From Uloborus plumipes (lineage: Eukaryota > Arthropoda > Arachnida > Araneae > Uloboridae): a DNA stretch of 64,000 nucleotides. This document shows positions 11,853-23,239 of the stretch, piece after piece. Location: NCBI GenBank assembly GCA_038373865.1, contig JAXGGA010003379.1:39844-103843 (forward strand). The letters are read 5' to 3'. The notes below the pieces were generated by a model, which was given only the letters and a program-made list of their open reading frames with translations, did no database searches and was not told the origin of the DNA. Position numbers and translations under genes: made by a program. Each line of letters begins with the position of its first letter. Position 1 is the first letter of the stretch.

Positions 11853-13097
11853 TACAGATGGGGTACAAAATAATACGAACAGGGTCTGAAAAAGTATGGC
11901 GTATTTCCTATATGCAGTACAGCGACGTCTGTCATCTAGTAAGCGTTAAAGAGAAGGAATCAGTTTCGCAACAGCAATCACCTGCGTTGTATGCGTTAAT
12001 CGAACTGAATGTGATAGGTTAAAATTTCAGACTCGTCATATTTCTAAAGAAGAATTATTTTTGGAGCTCGTTTAAGTGGAGTATCAGTTATAGAAATAGC
12101 AACCACTTAAGCCTTTGCGAGGAGTACGGTATCAGCTGTTATAACAGCACACACGAAAGATGGTAAGATGACGCTTAAAAACACAGAAGTGATAGTCCAA
12201 GCTTGCTGCTGGGAATTAAACTTGTATTCAAGCTAATAGCAACCCGAAAGCACAAGCAATGGTTATCCGAGATACATCTGAAATGAGCAGACATTTAAAG
12301 TATCCTGTTGTTAAAAAAACTGTCAACACGGAACTTCATGATCAAACATGTATGGCAAAATGGCAGTTTATAAATACTTGGTGACAGCAACTAATGTTCT
12401 CAAGCAACGCCAATGGAGCAGAGATCGCAAAAGTTGGCCCCACAGCAGTAGCAACAGGTAATGTGGTCAGATGAATCAACTTTCACCCTATCTAAGACCA
12501 TCGGACACGTTTATGCCTAGAGAACACTAAGAGAAGCATTTCATTCTGATTGCCTCTTGAAGACTGAAACATTGAGGAAGGGAGGCTTTATGACGGGTAT
12601 GGGTACAATATCTTGGCCCGCTCTTTTACAACTTGTTTTTCTGCACGGGAGGATCAAGTTCACTCACACTTTAAGCGTTCAGGGCTATCGTGTCAATCCT
12701 TTTGTGCATACTGTATTCTCTGGAGAGCGACTGCTTTTTCAAGATGACAAAGCTAATATCCTTACTGCTAGGTGTGTTCAACAATGGCTCAAAGATCACG
12801 TTGATGCAGTTAAACATCTCGTCCTACCCTCGCAATTTCCAGACTTGAACATTATTGAACATTTATGGGAGCATTTTGAGACCAAACTTCGCTCATGATT
12901 TCCAGCTTCATCCGGACTTCTGGAATTAAAGACCGCGCTTCAGGAGGAATATCTAAATATTCCTTTAAATATCGTCCATGACCTTTATACAGCTATCTCA
13001 CGTCAAATTAAATCTGTATTTCAGTCGAAGAGTGGTCCAATCTCCTAGATTTTCAGTTATTTCGCAGATGTTCATATTTTAGTGTCCTCCATATGTA
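11853..13097 (+). mobile_element. Tc1-like DNA transposon, degenerate
   Basis: A 1,245-bp element bounded by TA. The left end TACAGATGGGGTACAAAATA aligns with the reverse complement of the right end (TACATATGGAGGACACTAAA), giving terminal inverted repeats of roughly 30 bp with scattered mismatches. The length is close to that of a complete Tc1-family element. The internal transposase is a pseudogene. The element abuts the tandem GATCGATC array. Confidence 0.8.
12040..12897 (+). pseudogene. Tc1-family transposase pseudogene
   Basis: A DDE transposase that once catalysed cut-and-paste transposition of the enclosing element. Visible pieces in order: WSDESTF around the first catalytic aspartate (from 12,461), FQDDKANILTA containing the second (about 12,739-12,771), and PDLNIIEHLWEHFE containing the glutamate (about 12,841-12,883). 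Counting by eye, 37 residues separate the second aspartate from the glutamate, which suggests a DD37E-type rather than the common DD34E-type enzyme. The amino-terminal DNA-binding part is broken by stops and frameshifts, and the reading frame changes between the first and second motifs. Only the carboxy-terminal third is open (12,557-12,898, starting at an internal methionine). The pseudogene call is firm; the subfamily is tentative. Confidence 0.8.
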
Positions 13098-13099
13098 TG

Positions 13100-13620
13100 A
13101 GTCACCAAAATGATCTTAACTGCCATTTGTCAACCTGAAAGAGAATTAAAATATACCGTCGGAAATAAATCTCGAAATATCAGACTATGCACGGATAAGC
13201 AAAGAAAATGTTTAATCACTGCGAATTCAACTCATTCTGTATTCGCAGTAAACTCAAATCACGGGATAAATCACTGTCCGAGATTATTTCCAGCGCTAAT
13301 CACGATATTTAATTCAAGCAGCTCTTTAAGAAAACTGCAATTAATATGTAAAAGTAATTACCGCATCTTCGCATGCAGCGCAAAGTAGCCGAGAAAAAAC
13401 GCAGTTAGCCAGGTATAATCAAAGAGGAATACCGCAAAATTTACCATCACATTTCCCACGCGGAATTAATTATTAATTCCGATCGCCTACCAACTCATGA
13501 TCGCTTGTTATTTCAACACTGAGTAAGAAGAAGAAGAAAGCGTTCCACATTATTTCTCCCATCCTTCTCCCTCCTAACGAATTTCATGCACAACACACCC
13601 TACGTGCGTGATTTGATTAA
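13100..13620. other. Unique, non-repetitive segment
   Basis: Sequence of higher complexity than its surroundings, with several TAATTA-type homeodomain-like cores (for example GGAATTAATTATTAATTCC near 13,461) and no repeat. A 92-codon open frame (13,110-13,388) has no recognisable domain. It could be conserved regulatory DNA; nothing in the window proves it. Confidence 0.35.
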
Positions 13621-13945
13621 GATCCTTCGGCTTCTGCACCCTGCCCCCTCATCCCCCTAATTGCCTCCCTTTTTACCAAACAGACCCTCGGATGTGTGTG
13701 GTGCTCGAGAGAAAGAAGCTAGGCCACCAGCTTCTTCTCGAGGATGCTTTTCGGATGGAATGGGGTGTGGGGGGTAGGCGGGATTTTCGTTCCGTCCGCC
13801 CTCCCTCAAGCGTAATGGGTTTTCATCAATCACTGCCAAAAGGAGACCATGGCGAAGGACTTGGAGATTACATGCACTCCGCTACCGCCCACTATGTCGG
13901 GGCTGGGTCAGGCTTTGCTGGAGTTCTTGGGCGACCGTCATGAAT
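13621..13945. other. GC-enriched unique segment
   Basis: C-rich then G-rich unique sequence with open frames on both strands (13,692-13,943 plus and 13,657-13,839 minus) and no identifiable protein. It contains TGGAATGGGGTGTGGGGGGT near 13,757. Confidence 0.35.
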
Positions 13946-14551
13946 AGCCTTGAGATGGTTTGGCCTTGTTTCTTTTATTCTTTTGAGCTTTTTTTACGTG
14001 TCTGGCTTTTCTTTTGTGCCGAATGGCTTAATTTAAACACAGGAAAAAATAATCCATACTTGTCTCAAGATTTTATTTTTCGTCACATTCTACATGCGGA
14101 TAAAGTAACTATATAAGTGTTGCTACAAAATGTACTTCTCCGATAGTTAATAATAGCTATTTGTCAAAACTATTGTTTACGCAGCCCGACATAGCCCGTT
14201 TTTTTTTTTTTTTTTCCAAAAGATAAATATATCAGTTAAGCTAATTTTCCCCAAAGAATCTCCCCCAAGCTCTGTAGGAATTCCATAATTAAACTATTTC
14301 TAACATTGATAAAAAAAAAAAAAACAGCCCTGTTTTCTTTCCACGTTTATTTATGTTTCATTTTCTTATATTTTCGTTAAAACTTTTATTTTTTTAATAT
14401 TGTAGGTAAATTTTAAAAAGGAATTTCTTGTACTACTCTCTCTTAAATTTGTCTAGTTTTTTCACCGATGTTTTAAGTTGTAATAAATAAATATGCATAT
14501 GTTTCCGTTCTATTTCTTTCTTTTCTTTAAAACATCGGATATGCTTATTTA
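13946..14551. other. AT-rich DNA, no gene seen
   Basis: Ordinary AT-rich sequence with T-runs (14,199-14,216) and A-runs (14,311-14,324). Nothing was recognised. Confidence 0.5.
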
Positions 14552-14553
14552 TA

Positions 14554-15825
14554 TTGGGTCATTTAAAAAGTCCTCGCGCTTTTTTTTAACCAGAAGGTTT
14601 GACGTATATATTTCGAGCAAACACTAATCCAATTCCGTTATATAAGTATTCGTTTGCAAGGTGGCATTTTAGGCTACCTTTTTGTGACCACGTTTAAGTA
14701 TTTCGCCAATCGAGTAAAAAGTTATAGCGCTTTAAAAATGACTGAAATATCTGAAAAATACGATAGGTAATGCTTTTTCACTGCAAAAAAGATAAGAACG
14801 CCACAAGAACGGCCGATGTTTTTTAAAAATGTTATGTAAGGATGCAATGAGTGAACGCCGTAATCAAAAGAGGTATACTCTATTCCGTTCCGGAAATTTC
14901 GATGTCAAAGATACACCTCTCTCTGGTCGGCTATTCACTGAAAAAGTCGATGAAGTTTTTCAACTGGTTTAGCGGGACCAACGCGTAAGCTCTTAAAAGA
15001 TGGAGGAGACACTTAACATCAACCACATAACAGTTTGGGATCCTCTGAAGAGAACAGGTTGCTCAAAGAAGCTCCATGTTTGGGTGACACAAGAATTACC
15101 GAAAAAAAAATTGATCGACAGAGCTACCATCAGTAAAACGCTTCTAAGGAGATCCGAAATCGATTCTTTTTGAAGCAAATTATTACAGGAGATGAAAAAT
15201 GGATTAGATACGAGACAATGAAATGCATGCGATCTCGGTAAAGGGCTGTGACCCACCACAAACGACTTCAAATCCAGGATTGACGGTAAAAAGGTGTTTC
15301 GTAGAAATGGAAGGGCATTGCTCATAATGAACTGATACAACCTGGCGCAACAGTAAATTCTGTCCTCTATTGTGCATAACTCAACTGTTTCAATGAAGCA
15401 ATCAAGAAAATACGACCAGAATTGGCCAACAGAAAAGGAGTTGTGTTCCACCTTGATAATGCTAAGCTGCACTCATCTTTGATGACTTAGAATAAATCGA
15501 AGAAACTTGGTTATGAACTTTTGGTGCATCTAACGTATAATCCGGACCTTGCTAATTTTGATTATCATTAGTTTCACTCTCTGAAAAATTCTTTTGATGG
15601 CAAAAAATTGGATAACTGAACAGTCGCTGAAAATCACTTGGCTAAGCTTTTCGCCGATAAATCTCAGAAGTTTTGCACCAATGAAATTATGCAGCTACCG
15701 AGGGAATAGCCAAAGGTCATAAATAATAATGAGCATATGCACTTAGATTAAAATTAATTTTCAAATAAAAAAATTCTTACTCAAAAACTTACGAAAAAAG
15801 CGCGGAGACTTTTTAAATGACCCAA
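14554..15825 (+). mobile_element. mariner transposon, degenerate but full length
   Basis: A 1,272-bp element flanked by TA (14,552-14,553 and 15,826-15,827). The ends TTGGGTCATTTAAAAAGTC and GACTTTTTAAATGACCCAA are perfect inverses, and a GCGC block follows on both sides. Length and structure fit a complete mariner. The transposase inside is a pseudogene. Confidence 0.9.
14738..15760 (+). pseudogene. mariner transposase pseudogene
   Basis: Remnant of the mariner DD34D transposase. Catalytic-region motifs seen in order: ITGDEKWIRYE (from about 15,179; first aspartate), HLDNAKLHSS (from 15,449; second aspartate) and YNPDLANFDYH (about 15,534-15,568; third aspartate). Thirty-four residues lie between the last two, the mariner spacing. 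Stops and frameshifts are numerous, including a TAG between the second and third motifs, so no functional enzyme can be made. The amino-terminal helix-turn-helix region upstream of 15,000 is hard to trace. The family call is firm; I did not assign a subfamily. Confidence 0.85.
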
Positions 15826-16129
15826 TATATTCATCTCACAATAGTAATGTTATGAAATTTTGTATCAAGTTGAACTAGCACTGCATATGACAAGAGAAAA
15901 AATTCATATTTTGTCTGACTATTTTCTTTTTTTTTCCCTCTTAACAAGCTTTGAAAGGAGCTCAAAGTGTTGCTTCAAAACTAACTTTCCGGGTAATTAA
16001 AAATAACTACTTCACTGAAACAATTATTTACACAGCCGAAAATGGTATGCTCTGTTTAAAAGCATGAATATCATCTCAGTTAAATTTTGATAATTTGAAA
16101 AAAGTAAGACACGAATTAGCGCGGCATAT

Positions 16130-16507
16130 GCTGTAAACAATGAATGTTATTTTTACAGTATAATACAGCTAATTTTATAGTAATAAACTGTAAAAATTGC
16201 TAATTTTACAGTAATAAACTAAAATTACTAATTTTCCACTAATAAACTGCAAAATGGCTAATTTTACAGTTTATTACCGTGCATTTTACAGTTTTAAACT
16301 GGGAACTATGCTGCCAGTATTATACTGCTGTTTTTACAGAATAATATAGCTAAATTTTACGGCAATAAACTGTAAAATTTCTAACTTTACAGTAAAAAAT
16401 TGTAAAATTGCTAGTTTTATAGTTTGTTACGGTGCATTTTACAGTTTTAAATTGCAACCTCGTCTGCTAGTATTATACTGTAACAGAACAGCTCATTTTT
16501 TGTAGTG
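16130..16507 (+). repeat. Hairpin-array repeat family, copy C (double body)
   Basis: CTGTAAACAATGAATGTT at the left and CAGCTCATTTTTTGTAGTG at the right. The body contains two consecutive halves, each with ACAGTATAATACAGCTAATT-type sequence, hairpin units and a CTGCCAGTATTATACTG-like junction, as if the shorter form (copy D) had been doubled. Confidence 0.75.
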
Positions 16508-16540
16508 TACTAGCTAACCCTTAGAATTATCTTGTTACGA

Positions 16541-16613
16541 CAGGGGTGCCCATCCCTCCCCCTCCCAAGCTCAATGGCGCAAATCCCCCCCCCCCCCCCA
16601 ATGGCACCCTCTG
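16541..16613. mobile_element. Possible mini hAT-like element with C-tract
   Basis: CAGGGGTGCC and GGCACCCTCTG are roughly inverted at the ends of 73 bp that include a long C-run. The ends resemble hAT termini, but the element is too short and biased to be sure. Confidence 0.25.
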
Positions 16614-16935
16614 TGGCAATTTCAGTCGTAGTTTGTACAAACTTGCAGTTGGATCGAATGTAACCAACTAAATTAAGGTCTCAAAAAATGTTTAGGAGGT
16701 ATTTTTAGAATTACTTGACATAAATAATCCGATTCATGCTGTTTAACATACATTTTCAGTTTTGAACATAATTATAAGTATTTTAGACAGTCAGAATTAG
16801 TTTCAAATTACATGGTTTTTGATTAGGCACTGCCACGTGCATTTTTACCTCCGTTATGTCTTAAAACATGCAAATTTGATATAAAAACAAATGATTTTAG
16901 AAAACCTAAGCGTTCAAAAGTTTGAAAAGCTTGTA
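16614..16935. other. AT-rich DNA, no gene seen
   Basis: AT-rich unique sequence. Nothing recognised. Confidence 0.5.
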
Positions 16936-17091
16936 CCCTCTCGTGCTTTAGTGTCCTACATATAGGATGTTAGCACAATATTGAATAAAAATTAAAATTT
17001 TAAAGTGGGAATTTCTTTTCTAGTTCATTTAGCACCATTATAAAGATCATCCAAAAAAAAATTAAGAAATTCGATTCTATGCATTAATGGG
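16936..17091. mobile_element. Short piggyBac-like MITE copy
   Basis: The right end GCATTAATGGG is followed by TTAA (17,092-17,095) and inverts the CCCATTAATGC terminus of the element at 4,479. The left end CCCTCTCGTGCTTTAGTGTC keeps the family's subterminal hairpin (TCCTACATATAGGA), but its flanking TTAA has decayed. Internally deleted relative to the 510-bp copy. Confidence 0.5.
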
Positions 17092-17093
17092 TT

Positions 17094-17625
17094 AAAATTC
17101 ACCATTTTCACATGAAAAATAGTTAATTACTTGATATGGGATTTGCTGGTTAATTCAAAACTGCCAAAAAGAGTTATTATGGTTTTCCTGTGGTAATGTT
17201 TTCATTCTTGGGTATCCAGTAAAAGAAGAAAAATAAGAGAAAAGAGTGCCATAAGTCGCGTTTGTTACACAAAAAAAAAGAAAGAAAGACATATACGCTT
17301 ACGAATTGATCAATACAAATACTTTGAACAGTAGTTTCGTACAAACCTATAAATGGACAGAGTGTTACTAATTAAAATTCATCATATTTTTATAGAAAGA
17401 TTAGTTATTAGTAGTTAATTACTTGATAGAGCATTTGCTGGTCAATACAAAACTGCCAAATAGAGCTATTTTGGTTTTGCTCGTTGTTAATGTTTTGATT
17501 CTTGTGCATCAAGAAAAAGACGAAAAATGAGATAAAAGAGCGCACAAAATGATCTCCATAAGTCTTTTCATCGCGTTTGTCGCATCAAAAAGCAAAGAAA
17601 AATAGCTACTTATAAATAAGCACCC
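17094..17625 (+). repeat. Twofold tandem duplication (~292 bp period)
   Basis: AGTTAATTACTTGATA starts at 17,121 and again at 17,413. Each is followed by ATTTGCTGGT, AAAACTGCCAAA and a GTAATGTTTT/TTAATGTTTT segment, ending in ATAAGTC...CGCGTTTGT. Clearly diverged, non-coding. Confidence 0.65.
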
Positions 17626-17639
17626 CATATAGGTTTATC

Positions 17640-17830
17640 ACCCGCGATTCTTCTGCAGCGCAAAAACTTCGAATGTCCCTGTGGCTAAAGTAATTATGCC
17701 GACCTCGCATCGCTCTTGAGAAAAGATACAGCCCCAAGGGTACCTAAAGCCCCAAATGCGACTTCAATCCTTTCAGATCGATCCTTATTTGAAGGCTTAA
17801 GGCTGAGGCGGGGAGGCAGAGAGGAGGGGG
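17640..17830 (-). repeat. Dispersed GATCGATC-type repeat, minus-strand copy
   Basis: AATGCGACTTCAATCCTTTC followed by AGATCGATCCTTATTT is the reverse complement of the units at 7.66 kb and 10.3-11.7 kb. Upstream, TAAAGTAATTATGCCGACC matches their downstream arm. Confidence 0.6.
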
Positions 17831-18048
17831 TGGAGAATTTAGGTCAGAGGAGAAAATCGGCATCTTCAGGTAAATAGGAATATTCCCGAATGAAGTTACC
17901 GTTCGTCTTGTAGCAAACGTTTCGATGTTTCTTTTGCTATGCCATCATCATTATGAATGAGATCGTGTACTTTCTGCGCAGCTACCGTGACATCTGGACC
18001 TGCTTAAATTCTTTCGTATTCATTTGACGGAAAGCGAGAAAGATTCTG

Positions 18049-18312
18049 CACTGCAAAAAAAGAACTGCTGTTTTTACAGTATAATACTGGCAGCCGAGGT
18101 TCCAACTTAAAACTGTAAAATACACAGTTATGAACTGTAAAGCTAGCAATTTTGCAGTGTCTTACTGTAAAGTTAGAAATTTTGCAGTTTTACAGTAATA
18201 AACTGTAAAAATAGCTAGTTTTACAGTTTATTACTGCGCTTTTACGGTTCTAAACTGAAATCTCTGCTTTCAGTATTATACTGTAAAAACAACAACACTA
18301 ATTTTTGCAGTG
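18049..18312 (-). repeat. Hairpin-array repeat family, copy D
   Basis: A clean short copy: CACTGCAAAAAAAGAACTGC at the left and CACTAATTTTTGCAGTG at the right, with ACTGGCAGCCGAGGTTCCAA just inside the left end. Internal units alternate AACTGTAAA and TTTACAGT. Confidence 0.8.
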
Positions 18313-19554
18313 TAATTGACACATTTTTAGGCGATACATTGATTTAGTAACAGTAGTTATTTCAGTTTAATAAGATAAAGTTAATTATTTATTATTAATA
18401 CTAAGAGATTTTTCATAATCACCAACTGAGTTTCATACTTGTTTTAACATAAACTCTTATTATAAAGCTTAATTGATAAGACAAAGACGTAAAATATATT
18501 TTATTATTTGTTACCTCCTATATGTTTTTCTGAACTCTTTCAATCAAAATTTTCACGGATAGTTTAATTGCAATCATTAATTACACATTCGAACGAATTT
18601 TTGCAACCTAGAAGTTATCGAATATCATGTGCCTCAAAATGAGCATGCACCAATGAACGAGCTGATTAATTGTCGTAGCAAAAGCAAGCCAATTTTAGAC
18701 AACCATTACGCCAGGCTTTTAATAAGAAGTTACAGAAATTGAAGATTTACCAATTGCACTGAAATTGCATTTCACAATCCATAAATATTTTCCTATTTCA
18801 GATTTGAATTTAAATGAAGCCCGATCGATATGCAGAAGGTTGATCCTACACATTGATTGTTCTATTCTCTTCCGAGAATAATGATATGAATTTTGATTCG
18901 GATTTAGATGAAGGCAAAGAGAAATATTAATTTATTACGTTATACTGATGAATAGCTCAATATCGTCTCCTGAATTTAAATTTGGGACAAACATTTATTT
19001 GCATTCAAAAATAGCGCCGTAAATGTTTTTAAGTCTATTAAAGTTATCGCAATAAAAAGTATGTTTCTTGCTGGCAAAAATAATTAGACTGGTTCTTTTT
19101 TAATTAAAACACGAAAAAGGATAAAGTTAATTTGTTTTTTAATGTATAAACATAAGCGTCATTTTTACACGTTTCAAGGGAGCCTACGTACTACCTATGC
19201 TCACAAGGGAACCTATATAAACCTATAATATCATTGGACATCATGTGTGATTCCTAACGCTTTTTGTAAAATTTATACATAAAGATAGATAGATAGATAG
19301 ATAAATAGATACATATTTTATTGTTAATATGGGTTATAGTTTATTTAATATTATAATTTTATAATTGATTTATTTTTTTTTTTTTTTGTATTTTATACAT
19401 TTATTTAGTTTAATTAATTAAGCAATAGTTTATTTATTTATTTATTTGTTTTGATGCGCCTAAAAGTTTTGGGACTACTGTTTATATGGAGATAATGTAT
19501 ATAAAACATTGCTTAATGCAACGTATACTACAGAGCATTAGCGCTGAATTATTT
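18313..19554. other. AT-rich DNA with a GATA microsatellite
   Basis: No gene seen. A short GATA tract lies at about 19,285-19,311, and T-rich/TTTA tracts at 19,370-19,450. The segment 18,550-18,950 is more complex and unique but has no coding signature. Confidence 0.5.
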
Positions 19555-19562
19555 GTCTATGT

Positions 19563-20296
19563 TAGGGATGCACCTTTTAATCGGCCATAATCGGCCACGT
19601 TGCCGATTATTACTAATCGGCAAAATCGGGCCGATTAATTGACTGAAAAATATTTTTCAGATATCACTCTTTAAAGTATGCTTTCACGAGGAAACTATGA
19701 TGAATAATTTTATTAACAGTAATAATAATCCTCACAGTTGATATAAAGTTTTTTTTTAATGAATTCTCCTACTTAGAATAAATATACATAGACAATGATG
19801 CAACATTTTTCATGTGGCGATAGTTTTCTCCTTAGCACAGTGCTTTCAGATAACCTTTAATTTTCAAAGAATAAAAGTATTGAATTAAATTGCTACTAAT
19901 TACTAAAATATATGAATTAAAAGTACTCCTAAATTGGACTCCCCCTCCCGTCCTTTTTTTTTATAAATTTTTATTTCCAATTAACATAACTAACAATGTG
20001 TTAATAATATTATTGACACTAATATGAAAATTGGTTTCTAAGAAATTTGATAAAATATTGAAATTATTTTGTGAAAACTAGGAAAATGGAAAAAAATATC
20101 TTCTCCCAGAAATAAATTACTTGACTATTTCTAAACTTGGAATTGTATAAGAGATAAAAAAAAGTGATGGTAAAATTGGTAGTAGAAAAACAATTATCCT
20201 TATCATTAATCGGCTACTCCGATTAATCAGCCGATTATCAACAACCGATTAATCGGTAATCGGTAATCGGCCAATTTGCTTATCGGTGCATCCCTA
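19563..20296. mobile_element. hAT-type MITE with perfect 8-bp target duplication
   Basis: The termini TAGGGATGCACC and GGTGCATCCCTA are perfectly inverted. The element is flanked on both sides by GTCTATGT (19,555-19,562 and 20,297-20,304), the 8-bp duplication expected of hAT elements. Subterminal CGATTAATCGGC motifs recur at both ends, as transposase-binding repeats do. The interior is AT-rich and non-coding. A decayed relative lies at 38,994-39,347. Confidence 0.85.
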
Positions 20297-20304
20297 GTCT
20301 ATGT

Positions 20305-21264
20305 CATACCAGCTTTAACAATAGATATTGTTGAAATATGCTTCCACTTCAAAAGATTTCTTTCAAAACATTTTTTGATCACTTCCCACACATTTCATTG
20401 ATTTGCATAAAAGCAGACAGAGTCAAGTATTCTCTCACTCTTTTGATTTTAACGAGTGGTTTTTTTAATTTGAAATAGAAAATACCTATTTCGACCTATT
20501 TTTTTCTGTAGAGATAAAAAGCTGTGTAATTCGAAAATGGAAATAAATTCAACTTCTTCCGCAGCAAAGGGGTTTTTCATTAAAATAAAAATCTGTAATC
20601 TTTTATTAGAACAAAAATTAATATCGCGTCTACTTCAAGAAATAGTCGACCAAAAATTAATAGTTTTCATGAGTTGGGTACTTAAACGAATTAAAGTTTT
20701 AAGTTTTCATGACAATTTATAAAATAAAGGGGACTTTATCTTGCACTTATTAAATCTTTTCTATGATTTTTTTCCCTGATGGTACGGTACTGGTCAAAAA
20801 CACTGCAAGTTTGAGAAAATCTGACATTTTTTGAATGATAAGTGCCGAAAGGTTTTCTTCAATTAAAATGATTTAAATGCAAATGTGGTGAAAAGTTTCA
20901 GAAAACGGTTATAGTGAAGTTTGGCACCGTGAAGTATAGAACAAAATATTAGAAAACCACGTAGTGTCTCAAAAAACCAAACTGGATATCAATTTCTTTT
21001 AACTACAGATTGTTTTGTGAATGCTTAATTAAAAAATAAATTGCAATTATTTTTCTTGGTAAGAAAGTATTGGTAGGAATTGAAAAAAAAACTATTCGTT
21101 TTCTTGTTCTTATTCTTGGCAAAATAGTAAGTAGATTTGATAAACTTGCAATATTTTTGGCCAAACGCTTATTTTCTAAAAAATCTCGTAATTATTCCAC
21201 TTCTTTCAAAGAAAAAAACAATTTCTTTTCGAAATCCGAAATACCCTTTCGAAATATTCCCCAG
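20305..21264. other. AT-rich unique DNA
   Basis: Short open frames only, with no recognisable domain or repeat. Confidence 0.5.
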
Positions 21265-21835
21265 CACCTAAGCGGACGGGGCTAAATGTCCCGAAAATTC
21301 CTCGCCACATTTCCGGCCCTGGCACTTTTGGACCTGGGGCACGCGCGTCCTCCCGCAAAATAACTAATAGGCGAGAGACATGTGACACTGCGCTTATTAC
21401 AACAACGGAGGGGGACACACAGGGAGCGGAATTGTGTCCGCCCCGGCAACGCGCAGGGGCTTTTAAAAGCAGAGCCAGCAGGAGCTCCGGGGCCGCCGTG
21501 GGGAATCGGCGACGGCCGGTTGTTAGAGCCCTCGCTGCGGCTGCATTAGCGGCCACACCAACGTGAGCTGAATGCCGCCCTTTCATTTTCCCCAAGAATT
21601 TCTGTGGGCGTTCTGTATTCTGCCAGCGGGCTCATCAGAGGATGCGGAGAGAGGGGGCGGCGAATCCCCCCCCCTTTCCGTTGGAGACTATCTCCTCCAG
21701 CTGTTCCGCGTATCGATCCATCCCTCTCCCAACCCCTTCTGCACACGCTAATTTACGGTTGGGTTCTGGTGTCATGCACGAAGGGACCCCATCTGCTTTG
21801 CCTCATATTCTCTCTCTCTCTCTCTTTTGCTATCT
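21265..21835. other. GC-rich, CpG-dense island
   Basis: The largest GC-rich block in the window, with dense CpG from about 21,300 to 21,760 (for example GGCGACGGCCGGTTGTTAG and CTCGCTGCGGCTGCATTAGC). Long open frames occur on both strands (21,206-21,595 minus; 21,604-21,882 plus), as expected from composition, and none resembles a known protein. A CT microsatellite (about 21,808-21,828) closes it. It is a candidate promoter/enhancer island or first exon; the direction of any transcription cannot be told. Confidence 0.5.
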
Positions 21836-22271
21836 CTTCTCTTCGTTCACTCTTTCGCGCGCACACATACACCTCTGAATAATTACTATCATTACGGGCC
21901 CCTCAAAATTTTGGGACGGAAGCCTGCCTATTAAAACCCAGCGCTACGTGTTCGCCAATACAAGATGGATTCTTTGAACCCTTCATAAATATGCAACTTT
22001 TCTGCGCGAAGCCCCCTCTACTGTTCTCTCTCATCCCCCCTCTATGGATTTATAGATCGCGCATACATTTTGAAAGGGGGGAGGGGGAGATTCTTATAAA
22101 AGGAAAACATGGTTGGCGGTTTTATTGGAGAGCAGAGGAATTTCTTCCTCTTGCTAATTGGAGGTCGAAGAAAATTTAAAATCGGACGTGTTGAGAAAGA
22201 AGAGTTTGGACAGTTTTTTCTACCCGTAGATACGGAAGTCGGGTTGGAAAAAATATAAAATAATAAACCTA
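21836..22271. other. Unique non-repetitive flank of the GC-rich island
   Basis: Complex, non-repetitive sequence next to the island. It contains a TATAAAAGG element (22,096-22,104) downstream of a G-rich patch, which could be chance. No open frame is convincing. Confidence 0.35.
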
Positions 22272-22382
<111 letters not shown>

Positions 22383-22955
22383 CTACAATTGTTTTGAGAC
22401 GTGAAGAGCATTTTTGATCTAAGTTAGAGTTTTTTTCATGTTTCCGGTGCTGGAGAAATATTTATGCGTTAAAAAACGGATAATATTTGCAATCTATTTT
22501 TACAGATTACTTCCACAGTGAGACACCTTAAATAAAATTTGGATTCAAATATTTGCTCAATTTGATGCTGTTACTGAAAAAGCTCTAACAAAATTTTAGA
22601 AGCTGTAAGCTCCTCTCATTTCAGGTCAAAATAGAAAAAACTTAGTTTAGAAGATTTTTCACTGCGTATTTGTAGCTGTAGTCAGTATAACAATGTCAAA
22701 ATTATATTTTAATGATACTTATCTCTTTGTTTTTGAATACACTTGTAAAGTTTTTAACTTTCTCCTAAAGTTTTTTTTTTTTTTTGACACAATAAACGTA
22801 ACTGACTAATGATCTTCATTGAAGTAATATAATCGTATAAAGATTGAAGTATTTTTTTATAAATAATTTAATTAGCACAAGATTGCCCAAACATCCATTT
22901 TATCTAATTTTTATTTGAATTCGCGAAACAATTATGTATTTAATGACTCAATTTT
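22383..22955. other. AT-rich unique DNA
   Basis: Nothing recognised apart from a T-run near 22,770. Confidence 0.5.
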
Positions 22956-22957
22956 TT

Positions 22958-23045
22958 GGAACATAACGACTCGTTATAACGACCACTCGTTATAAAGACT
23001 ATCCCAATATAACGACTGGTGGGAAAACCCCAACTTTACCCCAAT
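22958..23045. mobile_element. Fragment resembling a pogo/Tigger terminus
   Basis: Repeated ATAACGAC/GTTATAACGACC motifs (GAACATAACGACTCGTTAT, AATATAACGACTGGTGGG) resemble the ends of pogo/Tigger MITEs. Only one end is visible, so this is a fragment at best. Confidence 0.3.
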
Positions 23046-23083
23046 ATACGCAATGTTCTACCTCTTATAGCGACTTGTATTTT

Positions 23084-23140
23084 GAGTGCAGAGAATCTCT
23101 GCTGTGGAAAACTAAACTACTCTCCTGTTGAACTGAGGTT
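23084..23140 (+). repeat. Short repeat shared with 25,198-25,250
   Basis: ATTTTGAGTGCAGAGAATCT, followed by a CTG(C/T)-GGAAAA-CTA-CTACTCT pattern, recurs in the same orientation at 25,198 with moderate divergence. The family is unknown. Confidence 0.45.
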
Positions 23141-23239
23141 TGGCTGTCTGACCGAGAGCCGAACCAAGGCTCAACTGAAGGAAGTTTATCGAGCTAAGTC
23201 TTGGCCGAACTCTCCGGTGAATACGAGCGTTTGTTGATG

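Noticed and set aside
14993..15472. 159-codon minus-strand open frame
   Set aside because: It is antisense to the mariner transposase pseudogene, whose plus-strand motifs are recognisable.
21206..21595. 129-codon minus-strand frame in the CpG island
   Set aside because: Alanine/arginine-rich translation typical of GC-rich DNA, no domain, and overlapped by frames on the other strand.
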